Source: Bacteroidales bacterium
Lineage (GTDB): Bacteria; Bacteroidota; Bacteroidia; Bacteroidales; Bacteroidaceae
Assembly: GCA_004558865.1 (NCBI GenBank)
Contig: SFCY01000141.1
Span: 1 to 5,883 of the forward strand
DNA: 5,883 nt
Reading direction: 5' to 3'
Below are positions 1 to 5,560 of the stretch, one piece after another (positions within the stretch are counted from its first letter, which is position 1; each line of letters starts with the position of its first letter). The notes beneath the pieces are model-generated. The model was not told the DNA's origin, did not search any database, and worked only from the letters and a program-made list of their open reading frames with translations. A program made the translations under genes and the position numbers.

Positions 1-909
1 TCCCTCGGCCTTGTTGGAGTGGCACACGATGTCGAGCGTGTTGACGAAGGGGTTGAGCTGCTCCATCGTGAGGTTGTAGGTGATGAGAGCTTTGGTGCCA
101 TCGGCCAAACCCGAGATGGTGAACTTCACAGCGTCGTTGTTCAGTCCGCTGACAGAGAGCGTAGCGTTGGTGTTGCTGCTGCTGACGTTGGCCGTATCCT
201 TGACATTGTCCTTGTTGGTGCCATAGAGCTCCAACTTGAAGTCGGAGGGCGTGAAGGCGGGGTTGGTGGTGGTGCTGTTGATGACGTTCCACGAGGCGAA
301 GGTGTTGTAGTAGCCTTCCTCGCTCATGAAGCGTGCTTGTTTGTCGCTCGTTTTGGACAGCGTCAGCTCGCCATACATCACGTGCCCGTCGTCACTGAGC
401 GTGAAGCTGTTGGCCTCATTGATGTCGGTGGTGCCATTGGCAGTATACTGTACTCTATTTCCAGAGCCTGACTTCTGCACCGAGAGATAACGGTTGCCGC
501 TCTGCAGCTTACCTGTCTTGGTCAGCGTCCACTGCGCGCCTGTGCCCGTGGTCCACGTGCCGTCGGTCTTGAGGCGGTAGATCGTGCCAAGCCTTCCTGC
601 CAAAATGGTGCCCGTCTTTCCATCGTATAGTGGGCCTTGATTTGGGCGCCCGTGATGCGGAAGCCCAAGGGGATGGTCTTGCCGTTCTGGTTCTGCGTCT
701 CGGTGGGGGTCTCGATATAGTAGGTTCCGTTGCCGAGGGCATAGTAGAGTTGGCCGTCGTTGCGGAGCACCTGGATATTTCCGCGGCCGGCGGTCTCGGG
801 CAACTTGCCGTCGGTCACGGCATCTTCCTCATAGAGCCAGTTCTTGGCCGTGAGGTCGATGACGTTCTGGTAGTCGTAACTATAATAGGTTGCGCCGCTC
901 TTCGTTCGT
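1..909 (-). pseudogene. Downstream part of the same surface protein gene, in two further frames, cut by the window edge
   Basis: After about position 905 the coding sense moves to a second minus frame (KSGATYYSYDY... to ...GFRITGAQIKAHY, about 905-628). It then returns to the first frame from about 627 (YDGKTGTILAGRLGTIYRLK...) and stays open to base 1, with about 208 codons and no stop. All three pieces have the same S/T/N-rich beta-type composition. The joins coincide with TTCGTTCGT (901-909, a 4-bp tandem duplication) and TATA (626-629, a 2-bp duplication). Deleting one copy at each site gives one continuous frame across 1-1707. The total extra is 6 bp, so the distal part is back in the starting frame. 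Either the gene is a recent pseudogene, it varies by slippage, or the assembly contains two indels; the window cannot separate these. The true C-terminus and any sorting domain lie beyond the left edge. Confidence 0.65.
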
Positions 910-1707
910 ATTGGGCTTCACCACGCCAAGGTCAAGCTTGCCCGTGGTGAACTCAGAGCCCACCATATTGACACCATTGGCGATGATCTCGTCGGGAGCT
1001 CCCGGCACGCCCTCGGCCGCGAACTCGGCCTCGGCGGTGAAGTAGAGTTCGATGGACTTGATGGTTGCGCCATAGAATCCGTTTTTTTCATGCCAAAAAT
1101 AGAAATAGAGGTTGTTGGTCATGTCACTTGCAGTCTTGCTGGTGCGCTCGATGACATAGTCTTTCGTCTCATTTGTGCTACCCATGCTTGCCGTGGAAGC
1201 CAGCGGATTTTCATAGTCAAATGTGCTGCCCGTCTCATATAACCGCTTCGACATAGAAGCATGGTTGGCACTATTGATGGTCTTGCCGTTAATGTTGTTG
1301 AGCAGCACTATGCGGTAGCCTGTGAAGCGGAAGCCCTTGGGGAGCGAGAGGCTCATCAAAGTGCTGACAGACGCACCGCCGTCCACGACATAGAGGTTTT
1401 GGCTCTTATCAAGGCTGATGTTACCAGCTGGGTCCTTCAGTACACCACTTGATGTTAAATCCTTCTTGTCGGATACATGCAGGGTGAGTGGCAACTGGTT
1501 GTGACGCCAGAGCGACGACCAACCTTGTTCGAATCCGACCTCTCCCGTGTAGGTCAGTCCTGCGATAAGGTGCCCCGACGAGGGTGAGATGGTGACGTTC
1601 TGCCCGTAGGCCCGCGGGCCAAACAACACTGCAAAGCATCCTGCCAATATAATAAGAACAGGATGCTGCCACTTAGATTTACGTAGCTTTAAATGAAAAG
1701 GTCTCAT
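880..1707 (-). CDS. Secreted beta-rich surface protein, N-terminal piece of a frame-broken gene
   Basis: This 275-residue frame opens with a basic n-region (residues 1-15) and a hydrophobic stretch (about 16-30), followed by AYG-QN, a plausible signal peptidase I site near residue 35. The rest is rich in S, T, N and aromatic residues alternating as in beta strands, typical of exported Bacteroidota proteins of unknown role. Residues 95-134 (GNI...LYVVDGG...LPKGFRFTGYRI) resemble a second copy encoded at about 639-782, so the protein has a repeated module. The frame ends in TAG at 880-882, but recognisable protein continues in another frame just after residue 268 (next entry). If the sequence is right, the cell makes this truncated 275-residue product. 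LAGC at residues 21-24 looks like a lipobox, but hydrophobic residues continue after it, so a normal signal peptide seems likelier. The ATG at 1707 directly precedes the signal peptide. No specific function is recognised. Confidence 0.7.
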   Translation of the reverse strand: MRPFHLKLRKSKWQHPVLIILAGCFAVLFGPRAYGQNVTISPSSGHLIAGLTYTGEVGFEQGWSSLWRHNQLPLTLHVSDKKDLTSSGVLKDPAGNISLDKSQNLYVVDGGASVSTLMSLSLPKGFRFTGYRIVLLNNINGKTINSANHASMSKRLYETGSTFDYENPLASTASMGSTNETKDYVIERTSKTASDMTNNLYFYFWHEKNGFYGATIKSIELYFTAEAEFAAEGVPGAPDEIIANGVNMVGSEFTTGKLDLGVVKPNTNEERRNLL

Positions 1708-1825
1708 GTTTTCGATTTTTTATTGATTTGTTGATAATGACAAAATGAATAAGCGTACAGTCTTTCTCCCTCCCTCTCGGATGGTATGGGTAGACATCGG
1801 TGGGTACTTTTTTTTAGGTGTCTTG

Positions 1826-1833
1826 CAAATTTA
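1826..1833 (-). promoter_or_regulatory. Candidate -7 box for the surface protein gene
   Basis: On the minus strand this reads TAAATTTG, an exact match to the Bacteroidota -7 consensus TAnnTTTG. The position expected for the -33 box (about 1854-1860) holds only a T run on the minus strand, not a clean TTTG. Use of this site would give a leader of roughly 110 nt before the ATG at 1707. The region is very AT-rich, so a chance match is possible. Confidence 0.4.
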
Positions 1834-1941
1834 GGTTAATAGAATAATAAAGAAAAAAAAATGTGACTGCAAATTGGTGCAAAGACCTAAAAAAGAGATT
1901 CAAAAAGAGGCAAAGTTCTCGAAATCCTCAACTAAAATGTG

Positions 1942-1949
1942 TATATTTG
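1942..1949 (+). promoter_or_regulatory. Candidate -7 box overlapping the start of the LuxR-type gene
   Basis: TATATTTG is an exact TAnnTTTG match, followed by CAGC and then ATG at 1954. No good -33 TTTG is found 19-21 bp upstream. Transcription would begin at about 1954-1957, which argues against translation from the in-frame GTG at 1939 and favours an almost leaderless start at ATG 1954, or ATG 1963 with a very short leader. Confidence 0.5.
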
Positions 1950-1953
1950 CAGC

Positions 1954-3063
1954 ATGAAACCAATGTTCACAGATTTAAAAGCACGTGTACATTCCTTTTT
2001 GGCCAAGCATTGTAGTGACCGCAAGGATGAGATGCAGCTGATGGTATACTTGACATATCAAGTCCTTGTTATCCTTGGCATGCCCATGCACTTCGCGTTC
2101 AGAATCATAGGTCAGGAAGATTTTTGTCTCAAGGCCATCTCCATAGGGATATGGCTGACCGCCGTTGTAGTGTTTATACTTTTCCTCTCCAAACGTCTGC
2201 GTCTGCCCAAGGCTTTCTTCTGGCTGGCCGTGCCGTTTCAGTTCTTCGAGTGTGTCCGCATCGTGTATCTTGCCGCCATGACCTCTCCAGCGTGGCTGAT
2301 AGCCCATCAAAAACTGGTGGTGATCAATGAGTTGCTGTCATATTGCAATTTGGTTGGTGTGTGTGTAGCCTTGGTGCCATTGGCGCCGACGCTGATTTTA
2401 GTAATGTATTTGGTTTCCATAGGAGTGGCTTATGTCATCTGCCCATCGGTGATGGTCAATCAGTTTGTGTTGCTCACATCCTATTACATGGTTGGCATTT
2501 GGGTTTATTTCTTGATAACCCGGCGTCTGGTCAGCTCCACTGCCCGCGACATGAAGGGCTACAAACAATTTCAAGACAGTGTGCTCGACATGTTCCACAT
2601 GGGCAAGGCCGAGCTTGTGTCGATCATCCAGCTTTGTCGGGGAGCTGGCCGCAGAGACGAGATGTACGGCAAGATGCTGGCCAATCTGTCGGAGCAAACC
2701 TGCTACAACCTGATAGCCATCGGAGCCTACCTGCAGAACGAGCGGCGCGACCAGGCAACGGACTTGGCGGCGGAGTTTCCCCAGCTCACGCCCTCAGAGC
2801 TGGAGGTGGTTCGCCTGATATTGAAGGACATGACCTTGAAGGAGATAGCCGTGGCCACGGGGAAGAGTCTGAGCAATGTGGGCACCGTGAGAGGCAACAT
2901 ACGCAAGAAGCTTGGCCTTTCCCCAGAGGACAATCTCCGCGACTGGCTCTTGGCGGAACTGAAGTCGAAGACAGGCAGCCGCTTCCCGATGTCTAATCTG
3001 TTGTTTCGGGGGGGGGTAAACGACGGAGGCGAGGTGCGTCTGGATAGAGCCGCAGGCACATAG
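1954..3063 (+). CDS. Membrane-anchored LuxR-type HTH transcriptional regulator
   Basis: From ATG 1954 the product is 369 residues. Six hydrophobic segments (about 29-49, 59-78, 87-109, 121-143, 144-163, 168-188) form an N-terminal membrane domain. A charged helical linker follows to about residue 275. A LuxR/GerE-type helix-turn-helix spans about 278-336, beginning LTPSELEVVRLI, with the recognition region around KEIAVATGKSLSNVGTVRGNIRKKLGL. Such proteins in Bacteroidota are thought to sense a membrane or envelope signal and bind DNA from the cytoplasmic side; the ligand is unknown. There is no receiver domain, so it is not a classical two-component response regulator. It is divergent from the secreted-protein gene, a layout often seen for a regulator and its target. 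GTG 1939 is an alternative start, but it lies across the candidate -7 box. The last 15 residues follow a nine-G run and look like an accidental extension (see the repeat entry). Confidence 0.85.
   Translation: MKPMFTDLKARVHSFLAKHCSDRKDEMQLMVYLTYQVLVILGMPMHFAFRIIGQEDFCLKAISIGIWLTAVVVFILFLSKRLRLPKAFFWLAVPFQFFECVRIVYLAAMTSPAWLIAHQKLVVINELLSYCNLVGVCVALVPLAPTLILVMYLVSIGVAYVICPSVMVNQFVLLTSYYMVGIWVYFLITRRLVSSTARDMKGYKQFQDSVLDMFHMGKAELVSIIQLCRGAGRRDEMYGKMLANLSEQTCYNLIAIGAYLQNERRDQATDLAAEFPQLTPSELEVVRLILKDMTLKEIAVATGKSLSNVGTVRGNIRKKLGLSPEDNLRDWLLAELKSKTGSRFPMSNLLFRGGVNDGGEVRLDRAAGT
3008..3016 (+). repeat. Nine-G homopolymer inside the 3' end of the regulator gene
   Basis: The run encodes R352-G353-G354 and the first base of V355 of the regulator, after the HTH domain. 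With nine G the protein ends VNDGGEVRLDRAAGT (369 residues). With eight G the codon directly after the run is TAA, giving 354 residues. With ten G the frame reads GKRRRRGASG and stops at TAG (364 residues). Such tracts are prone to slippage in cells and to miscounting in sequencing, so both explanations remain open. Confidence 0.9.
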
Positions 3064-3231
3064 CCGCCTGTCAGCGCCTGTTTGGAAAGCCCTGGCCAAA
3101 CACAGAGGAGAGGCAGCAGGAAGAGACTGTGTCTCCGGCTGGGATTCATCTTGGACCCTTCCCACCAGCTGATGCATGTGGGTACAGCATAGCCGTCTGC
3201 TTGCCCAACTTCTGTGTCGACCGTCCCACGA
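3064..3231. other. Non-coding spacer after the regulator gene, small hairpins only
   Basis: No supported gene lies here. TGTTTGG at 3079-3085 can pair with CCAAACA at 3096-3102 around a 10-nt loop, but no T run follows, so it is not a standard terminator. Weaker inverted repeats occur at 3123-3135 (GAGAC/GTCTC) and 3161-3182 (CCCAC/GTGGG). The minus strand carries a short signal-peptide-like frame starting at 3149, but it runs into the antisense of the regulator and was not accepted. Confidence 0.4.
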
Positions 3232-3253
3232 TTGTGTGACAATTGTCACACAA
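3232..3253. promoter_or_regulatory. Perfect 22-bp palindrome with CRP/FNR-type core
   Basis: The 22 bases are fully self-complementary. The core is TGTGA (3235-3239), CAATTG, TCACA (3246-3250), which equals the TGTGA-N6-TCACA consensus of CRP-superfamily operators. It lies between two convergent genes, with no evident promoter to control, so its role is unclear. As RNA it could form a nine-pair stem with an AATT loop, but no T run follows. Seen directly: the palindrome. Inferred: protein binding. Confidence 0.55.
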
Positions 3254-3295
3254 CAATAGAACAACCGCCACACAGCAATAGAACAACCGTCACAG
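3247..3295 (+). repeat. Two 22-bp direct repeats plus a partial third, continuing from the palindrome
   Basis: Units lie at 3247-3268 and 3269-3290 and match at 20 of 22 positions, sharing CAATAGAACAACCG; a partial third unit, CACAG, follows at 3291-3295. The first unit begins inside the right arm of the palindrome. As a result TCACA, CCACA and TCACA recur every 22 bp (starting 3246, 3268, 3290), close to two helical turns. This could be a phased array of half-sites or a small tandem duplication. Confidence 0.8.
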
Positions 3296-3317
3296 AAGGA
3301 GACCACCCCCCCAAAGA

Positions 3318-3373
3318 TGAACGCATAAAAAAAGTCCGCCCCCTTTTATGGGCGGACTTTTTTCATGCGTTCA
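3318..3373. terminator. Bidirectional intrinsic terminator between the regulator gene and bcp
   Basis: GTCCGCCC (3334-3341) pairs with GGGCGGAC (3350-3357) around an 8-nt loop. The stem is flanked by seven A on the left and six T on the right, so it has a U tract in either direction. Pairing continues outward: after one A/C mismatch, TGAACGCAT (3318-3326) is complementary to ATGCGTTCA (3365-3373). In all, 23 of 24 positions pair. It ends 12 bases after the bcp stop codon and serves the two convergent transcripts. Confidence 0.92.
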
Positions 3374-3385
3374 CCGGGCCGGAGG

Positions 3386-3841
3386 CTACTCGCTGCCGAG
3401 AATCTGGTTGGAATGGTCCTTTACCTTGATTTGCTTCGGTCCGAAAATCTGCTCCACCACGCCTTCCTCGTTGATGATGAAGGTGGTGCGGAAAGTTCCC
3501 ATATACTTGCGTCCATACATCGACTTCTCGCCCCACACGCCGAAAGCCTCGTTGAGCTTCATGTCGGTGTCGGCTATCAGAGGGAAGGGCAGGTTGTTCT
3601 TGGCCTTGAACTTGAGGTGGCTCTTGGCGTCCTGCACGCTCACGCCCACCACGGCGTAGCCCTTGGCCAAGAACCGCTCGTAGTTGTCGCGCAGGTTGCA
3701 GGCCTCTTGGGTGCAGCCCGACGTGGAGTCCTTGGGATAGAAATAGAGTACGAGCTTCTTGCCTTTGAAGTCGCTCACGTGAATCTCGTTGCCATTCTCG
3801 TCGAGCCCGAGAAAGTCGGGTGCTTTTGTTCCTACTTCCAT
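3386..3841 (-). CDS. bcp: Thioredoxin-dependent peroxiredoxin, Bcp/PrxQ family
   Basis: This 151-residue protein has the usual length and fold signature of Bcp/PrxQ peroxiredoxins, cytoplasmic enzymes that reduce hydrogen peroxide and organic hydroperoxides with electrons from thioredoxin. The active-site segment YFYPKDSTSGCTQEAC shows the P36-x3-T40-x2-C43 motif with peroxidatic Cys43. Cys48, five residues on, fits the resolving cysteine of the atypical two-cysteine PrxQ subtype. Arg118 in GTFRTTFIINEEG matches the conserved active-site arginine. Ser41 replaces the proline often found there, a variant I consider normal for this phylum. The gene lies 52 bp downstream of the antiporter gene on the same strand with no terminator between, so co-transcription is likely. 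No Shine-Dalgarno sequence is visible; the leader before ATG 3841 is A-rich. A strong terminator follows the stop codon. Confidence 0.96.
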   Translation of the reverse strand: MEVGTKAPDFLGLDENGNEIHVSDFKGKKLVLYFYPKDSTSGCTQEACNLRDNYERFLAKGYAVVGVSVQDAKSHLKFKAKNNLPFPLIADTDMKLNEAFGVWGEKSMYGRKYMGTFRTTFIINEEGVVEQIFGPKQIKVKDHSNQILGSE

Positions 3842-3893
3842 ATTGTTGTCTTTTAGATGTTGGTTGAATTGTCAATGGTTCATTTGCAAGGGT

Positions 3894-4871
3894 CTACGCG
3901 TTGGCCACCAGCCAGCTGATGTAGCCCAAGAACACCGCCACCAACACCGCCCCCTCCCAGCGGCTGAGGGTGTATTTGGTGTAGCTGAAAAGCCAGAGCA
4001 GAATCATCGAGGCCACGAGCATGGAGAGGTCCACCGATGTGATGCCCGAAATCTGCATGGGCTGGATGATTCCCGTGATGCCGAGAATCATCAGGATGTT
4101 GAACACGTTGGAGCCCAACACATTGCCAATTGCGATGCCGCTCTGTCCCCTGCGGGCCGAGACCACGCTCGTGGCCAGCTCGGGCAGCGACGTGCCGCAG
4201 GCCACGATGGTGAGGCCGATGACGGCGTCGCTCACGCCCAGGGAAGAGGCCAGGGCCGAGGCGTTGTCGACAAACACGTTGCTGCCACCGATGAGCAGGG
4301 CCAGTCCCACCACAATCATGGCGGCGGCCCATGCCGGACTCTTGGGCTTCTCTTCGGCCTGTTGGGCCTCCTCGGCATCGCCGCCCTGGCGGGCGCCGCG
4401 CACGGTGATGACCATGAACACGACGAAGAACAGGAAGAGGATGGCCGCGTCGAGGCGCGAGATGGTGGAGTCGAGACACATCATGAGAAGCATCACCGAC
4501 GACACGAGGGCAAAGGGGATGTCGCGCCTCACGGTGGAGTGGAGTATGGTCATGGGCGCCACCAGAGCGGCGCAGCCCACGATGAAGAGGGAATTGAAGA
4601 TGTTGCTGCCCACGATGTTGCCCACGGCGAGGTCGGGCGTGCCTTTGAGGGCGGAGACAAAGGAGACGCAAAACTCGGGCATGCTCGTGCCCATGGCCAC
4701 GATGGTGAGGCCGATGACAATCTGCGGGATGTTCATGCGGCGGGCCAGCGACACGCCGCCCGAAGTGAGGGCATCGGCGCCCTTGATGACGACGAAGATG
4801 CTGACCGCGATGAGGACAATCTGCAGGATCAGCGAAGATGAGGCAAGGGAAAATAAGAGTAAATGTGTCAT
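3894..4871 (-). CDS. yrbG: Calcium/sodium antiporter, YrbG-type CaCA family
   Basis: The 325-residue inner-membrane protein has about ten hydrophobic helices in two inverted halves of five. They are joined by a charged loop at about residues 158-180 (RGARQGGDAEEAQQAEEKPK). Each half carries the CaCA alpha repeat: residues 54-93 (IGLTIVAMGTSMPE...GNIVGSNIFN) and 219-258 (IGLTIVACGTSLPE...GNVLGSNVFN). These include the ion-binding acidic residues Glu66 and Glu231 and the GSN motifs ending at Asn90 and Asn255. Family members exchange cations, typically Ca2+ for Na+ or H+, across the membrane; the exact ions here cannot be told from sequence. The gene name is by family. It is the first gene of a probable operon with bcp. 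The start ATG at 4871 precedes the first membrane helix, with an A-rich leader and no Shine-Dalgarno sequence. Both repeats are complete, so the protein should be functional. Confidence 0.95.
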   Translation of the reverse strand: MTHLLLFSLASSSLILQIVLIAVSIFVVIKGADALTSGGVSLARRMNIPQIVIGLTIVAMGTSMPEFCVSFVSALKGTPDLAVGNIVGSNIFNSLFIVGCAALVAPMTILHSTVRRDIPFALVSSVMLLMMCLDSTISRLDAAILFLFFVVFMVITVRGARQGGDAEEAQQAEEKPKSPAWAAAMIVVGLALLIGGSNVFVDNASALASSLGVSDAVIGLTIVACGTSLPELATSVVSARRGQSGIAIGNVLGSNVFNILMILGITGIIQPMQISGITSVDLSMLVASMILLWLFSYTKYTLSRWEGAVLVAVFLGYISWLVANA

Positions 4872-4904
4872 AGTTGTTGTTTACGTATCATTTCATTGGT
4901 GGAC

Positions 4905-4971
4905 GGGGCGGCGAGCCGCAAAGGGGCTGGCGGCTTGGCGCGGCAAGCCCCGCGAGAGGCCGAACCGCCCC
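4905..4971 (-). other. GC-rich foldable leader of the antiporter gene
   Basis: Between the candidate promoter and the antiporter start, this stretch is far more GC-rich than its flanks and has nested inverted repeats. GGGGCGG (4905-4911) pairs with CCGCCCC (4965-4971). Inside, GGCTTG (4932-4937) pairs with CAAGCC (4944-4949); an alternative is GGGGCT (4923-4928) with AGCCCC (4946-4951). The two inner pairings exclude each other. No known riboswitch class was recognised, and high GC alone makes some pairing expected. Confidence 0.35.
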
Positions 4972-4979
4972 ACGCGCTG

Positions 4980-4987
4980 CAAAAATA
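4980..4987 (-). promoter_or_regulatory. Candidate -7 box for the antiporter-bcp operon
   Basis: On the minus strand this reads TATTTTTG, followed by CAGC, an exact TAnnTTTG match. It would start transcription near 4975, leaving a leader of about 100 nt before ATG 4871. No TTTG is found at the -33 position, which falls inside the terminator hairpin of the upstream gene. Confidence 0.5.
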
Positions 4988-4988
4988 C

Positions 4989-5021
4989 AAAAAAAGCCCC
5001 GAATATGTGGCATATTCGGGG
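4989..5021 (-). terminator. Intrinsic terminator of the hsp20 transcript
   Basis: CCCCGAATATG (4997-5007) and CATATTCGGGG (5011-5021) form a perfect 11-bp stem with a 3-nt loop. Read on the minus strand, the stem is followed by C and seven T (4989-4995), the classic form. The hsp20 stop codon is about 115 bp upstream. That 3' region also holds two short inverted repeats without T runs (5100-5116 and 5121-5133). Confidence 0.92.
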
Positions 5022-5136
5022 TGAAAACTAACAATCACACAACTTATTACTTTCAATGAGTATTGTCGGAACATCCGTCGCGGACATCCATGCCCCTGCC
5101 CGCCGATGGCCGGCGGTCGGGACGACAATCGTCGGT

Positions 5137-5547
5137 CTAACCAATCTCTATCTGTCGGCCTACCTTCTGCTCCTGTTGCTGAATCTTGGGCAGGGTGACG
5201 GTGAGGATGCCATCGGCCACGCGTGCGCCAATCTTGTTCTTGTCCACCTCGTCGGGCAGGATAAGCGTCTGCTCGTAGGTGGTGTAGGAAAACTCGCGGC
5301 GCAGGTAGTGGGCCTGCTCCTCGGTGGCCTTGCTATGGTTCTCCATCTTGATGGTGAGGTTGCCCTCCTGGTTCACATTGATGTTGAAATCCTCTTTCCT
5401 CAGTCCGGGAGCTGCAAGCTCCACGATGTAGGATGTGGGGGTCTCAAGCACGTTGATGGCGGGGGCTGTAGCCTTGGCCGGGACCTTGTCTGTGTTGTCA
5501 AAGAAGTCGTTGAACACTTCTGGAAGCCAAAAATTTCTGTTGTACAT
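5137..5547 (-). CDS. hsp20: Small heat-shock protein, Hsp20/alpha-crystallin family
   Basis: This 136-residue protein is a typical bacterial small heat-shock protein, an ATP-independent cytoplasmic chaperone that forms oligomers and holds unfolding proteins for later refolding. A short N-terminal arm (MYNRNFWLPEVFNDFFDN, about 1-25) is followed by the alpha-crystallin domain (about 28-122). Its landmarks are APAINVLETPTSYIVELAAPGLRKEDF (28-54), with the usual A-PG-x-KEDF pattern, and the closing strand ADGILTVTLPK (111-121). The tail contains I-x-I as IEI (133-135), which docks neighbouring subunits. It is a single-gene unit with its own strong terminator. ATG 5547 is supported by AGGAGA seven bases upstream. 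No CIRCE element was found, so the control of expression is not evident. Confidence 0.96.
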   Translation of the reverse strand: MYNRNFWLPEVFNDFFDNTDKVPAKATAPAINVLETPTSYIVELAAPGLRKEDFNINVNQEGNLTIKMENHSKATEEQAHYLRREFSYTTYEQTLILPDEVDKNKIGARVADGILTVTLPKIQQQEQKVGRQIEIG

Positions 5548-5554
5548 ATTATGT

Positions 5555-5560
5555 TCTCCT
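5555..5560 (-). promoter_or_regulatory. Strong Shine-Dalgarno sequence of hsp20
   Basis: AGGAGA on the minus strand lies seven bases before ATG 5547. None of the other genes here has a comparable site, which is usual in Bacteroidota, so this one stands out and fixes the start. It may reflect a need for high translation. Confidence 0.75.

Noticed and set aside
1636..1647. LAGC lipobox at residues 21-24 of the surface protein
   Set aside because: A hydrophobic stretch continues after the cysteine (FAVLFG) and an AYG-QN site follows, which fits a signal peptidase I substrate better.
2727..3242. Minus-strand frame with a signal-peptide-like start at 3149 (MNPSRRHSLFLLPLLCVW)
   Set aside because: Most of it is antisense to the HTH coding region of the regulator, it has no promoter or ribosome site, and the rest shows no domain.
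3247..3295. Direct repeats as a CRISPR remnant
   Set aside because: The units abut without spacers and no cas gene is nearby.
3296..3328. AAGGAG followed by ATG-AAC-GCA-TAA just before the terminator, resembling a leader peptide with an attenuator
   Set aside because: The spacing is too long, the peptide is only three residues, and no gene on the plus strand follows to be attenuated.
3214..3429. 71-codon plus-strand frame through the palindrome, repeats and terminator
   Set aside because: It reads through the terminator stem into the antisense of bcp; its sequence is just the translated repeats.
3713..3727. Serine in place of proline in the Bcp active-site motif (STSGC)
   Set aside because: The catalytic P, T and C positions are kept, and this variant is, to my knowledge, common in Bacteroidota Bcp proteins.
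3789..4841. 350-codon open frame on the plus strand across the antiporter gene
   Set aside because: It is antisense to a clear CaCA antiporter, and its product is a low-complexity H/D/E/G/R-rich chain without any domain, as expected from GC-rich third positions on the other strand.
4021..5031. 336-codon open frame on the plus strand
   Set aside because: It is also antisense to the antiporter and runs through the hsp20 terminator hairpin; the composition (M/R/T-rich) is that of a shadow frame.
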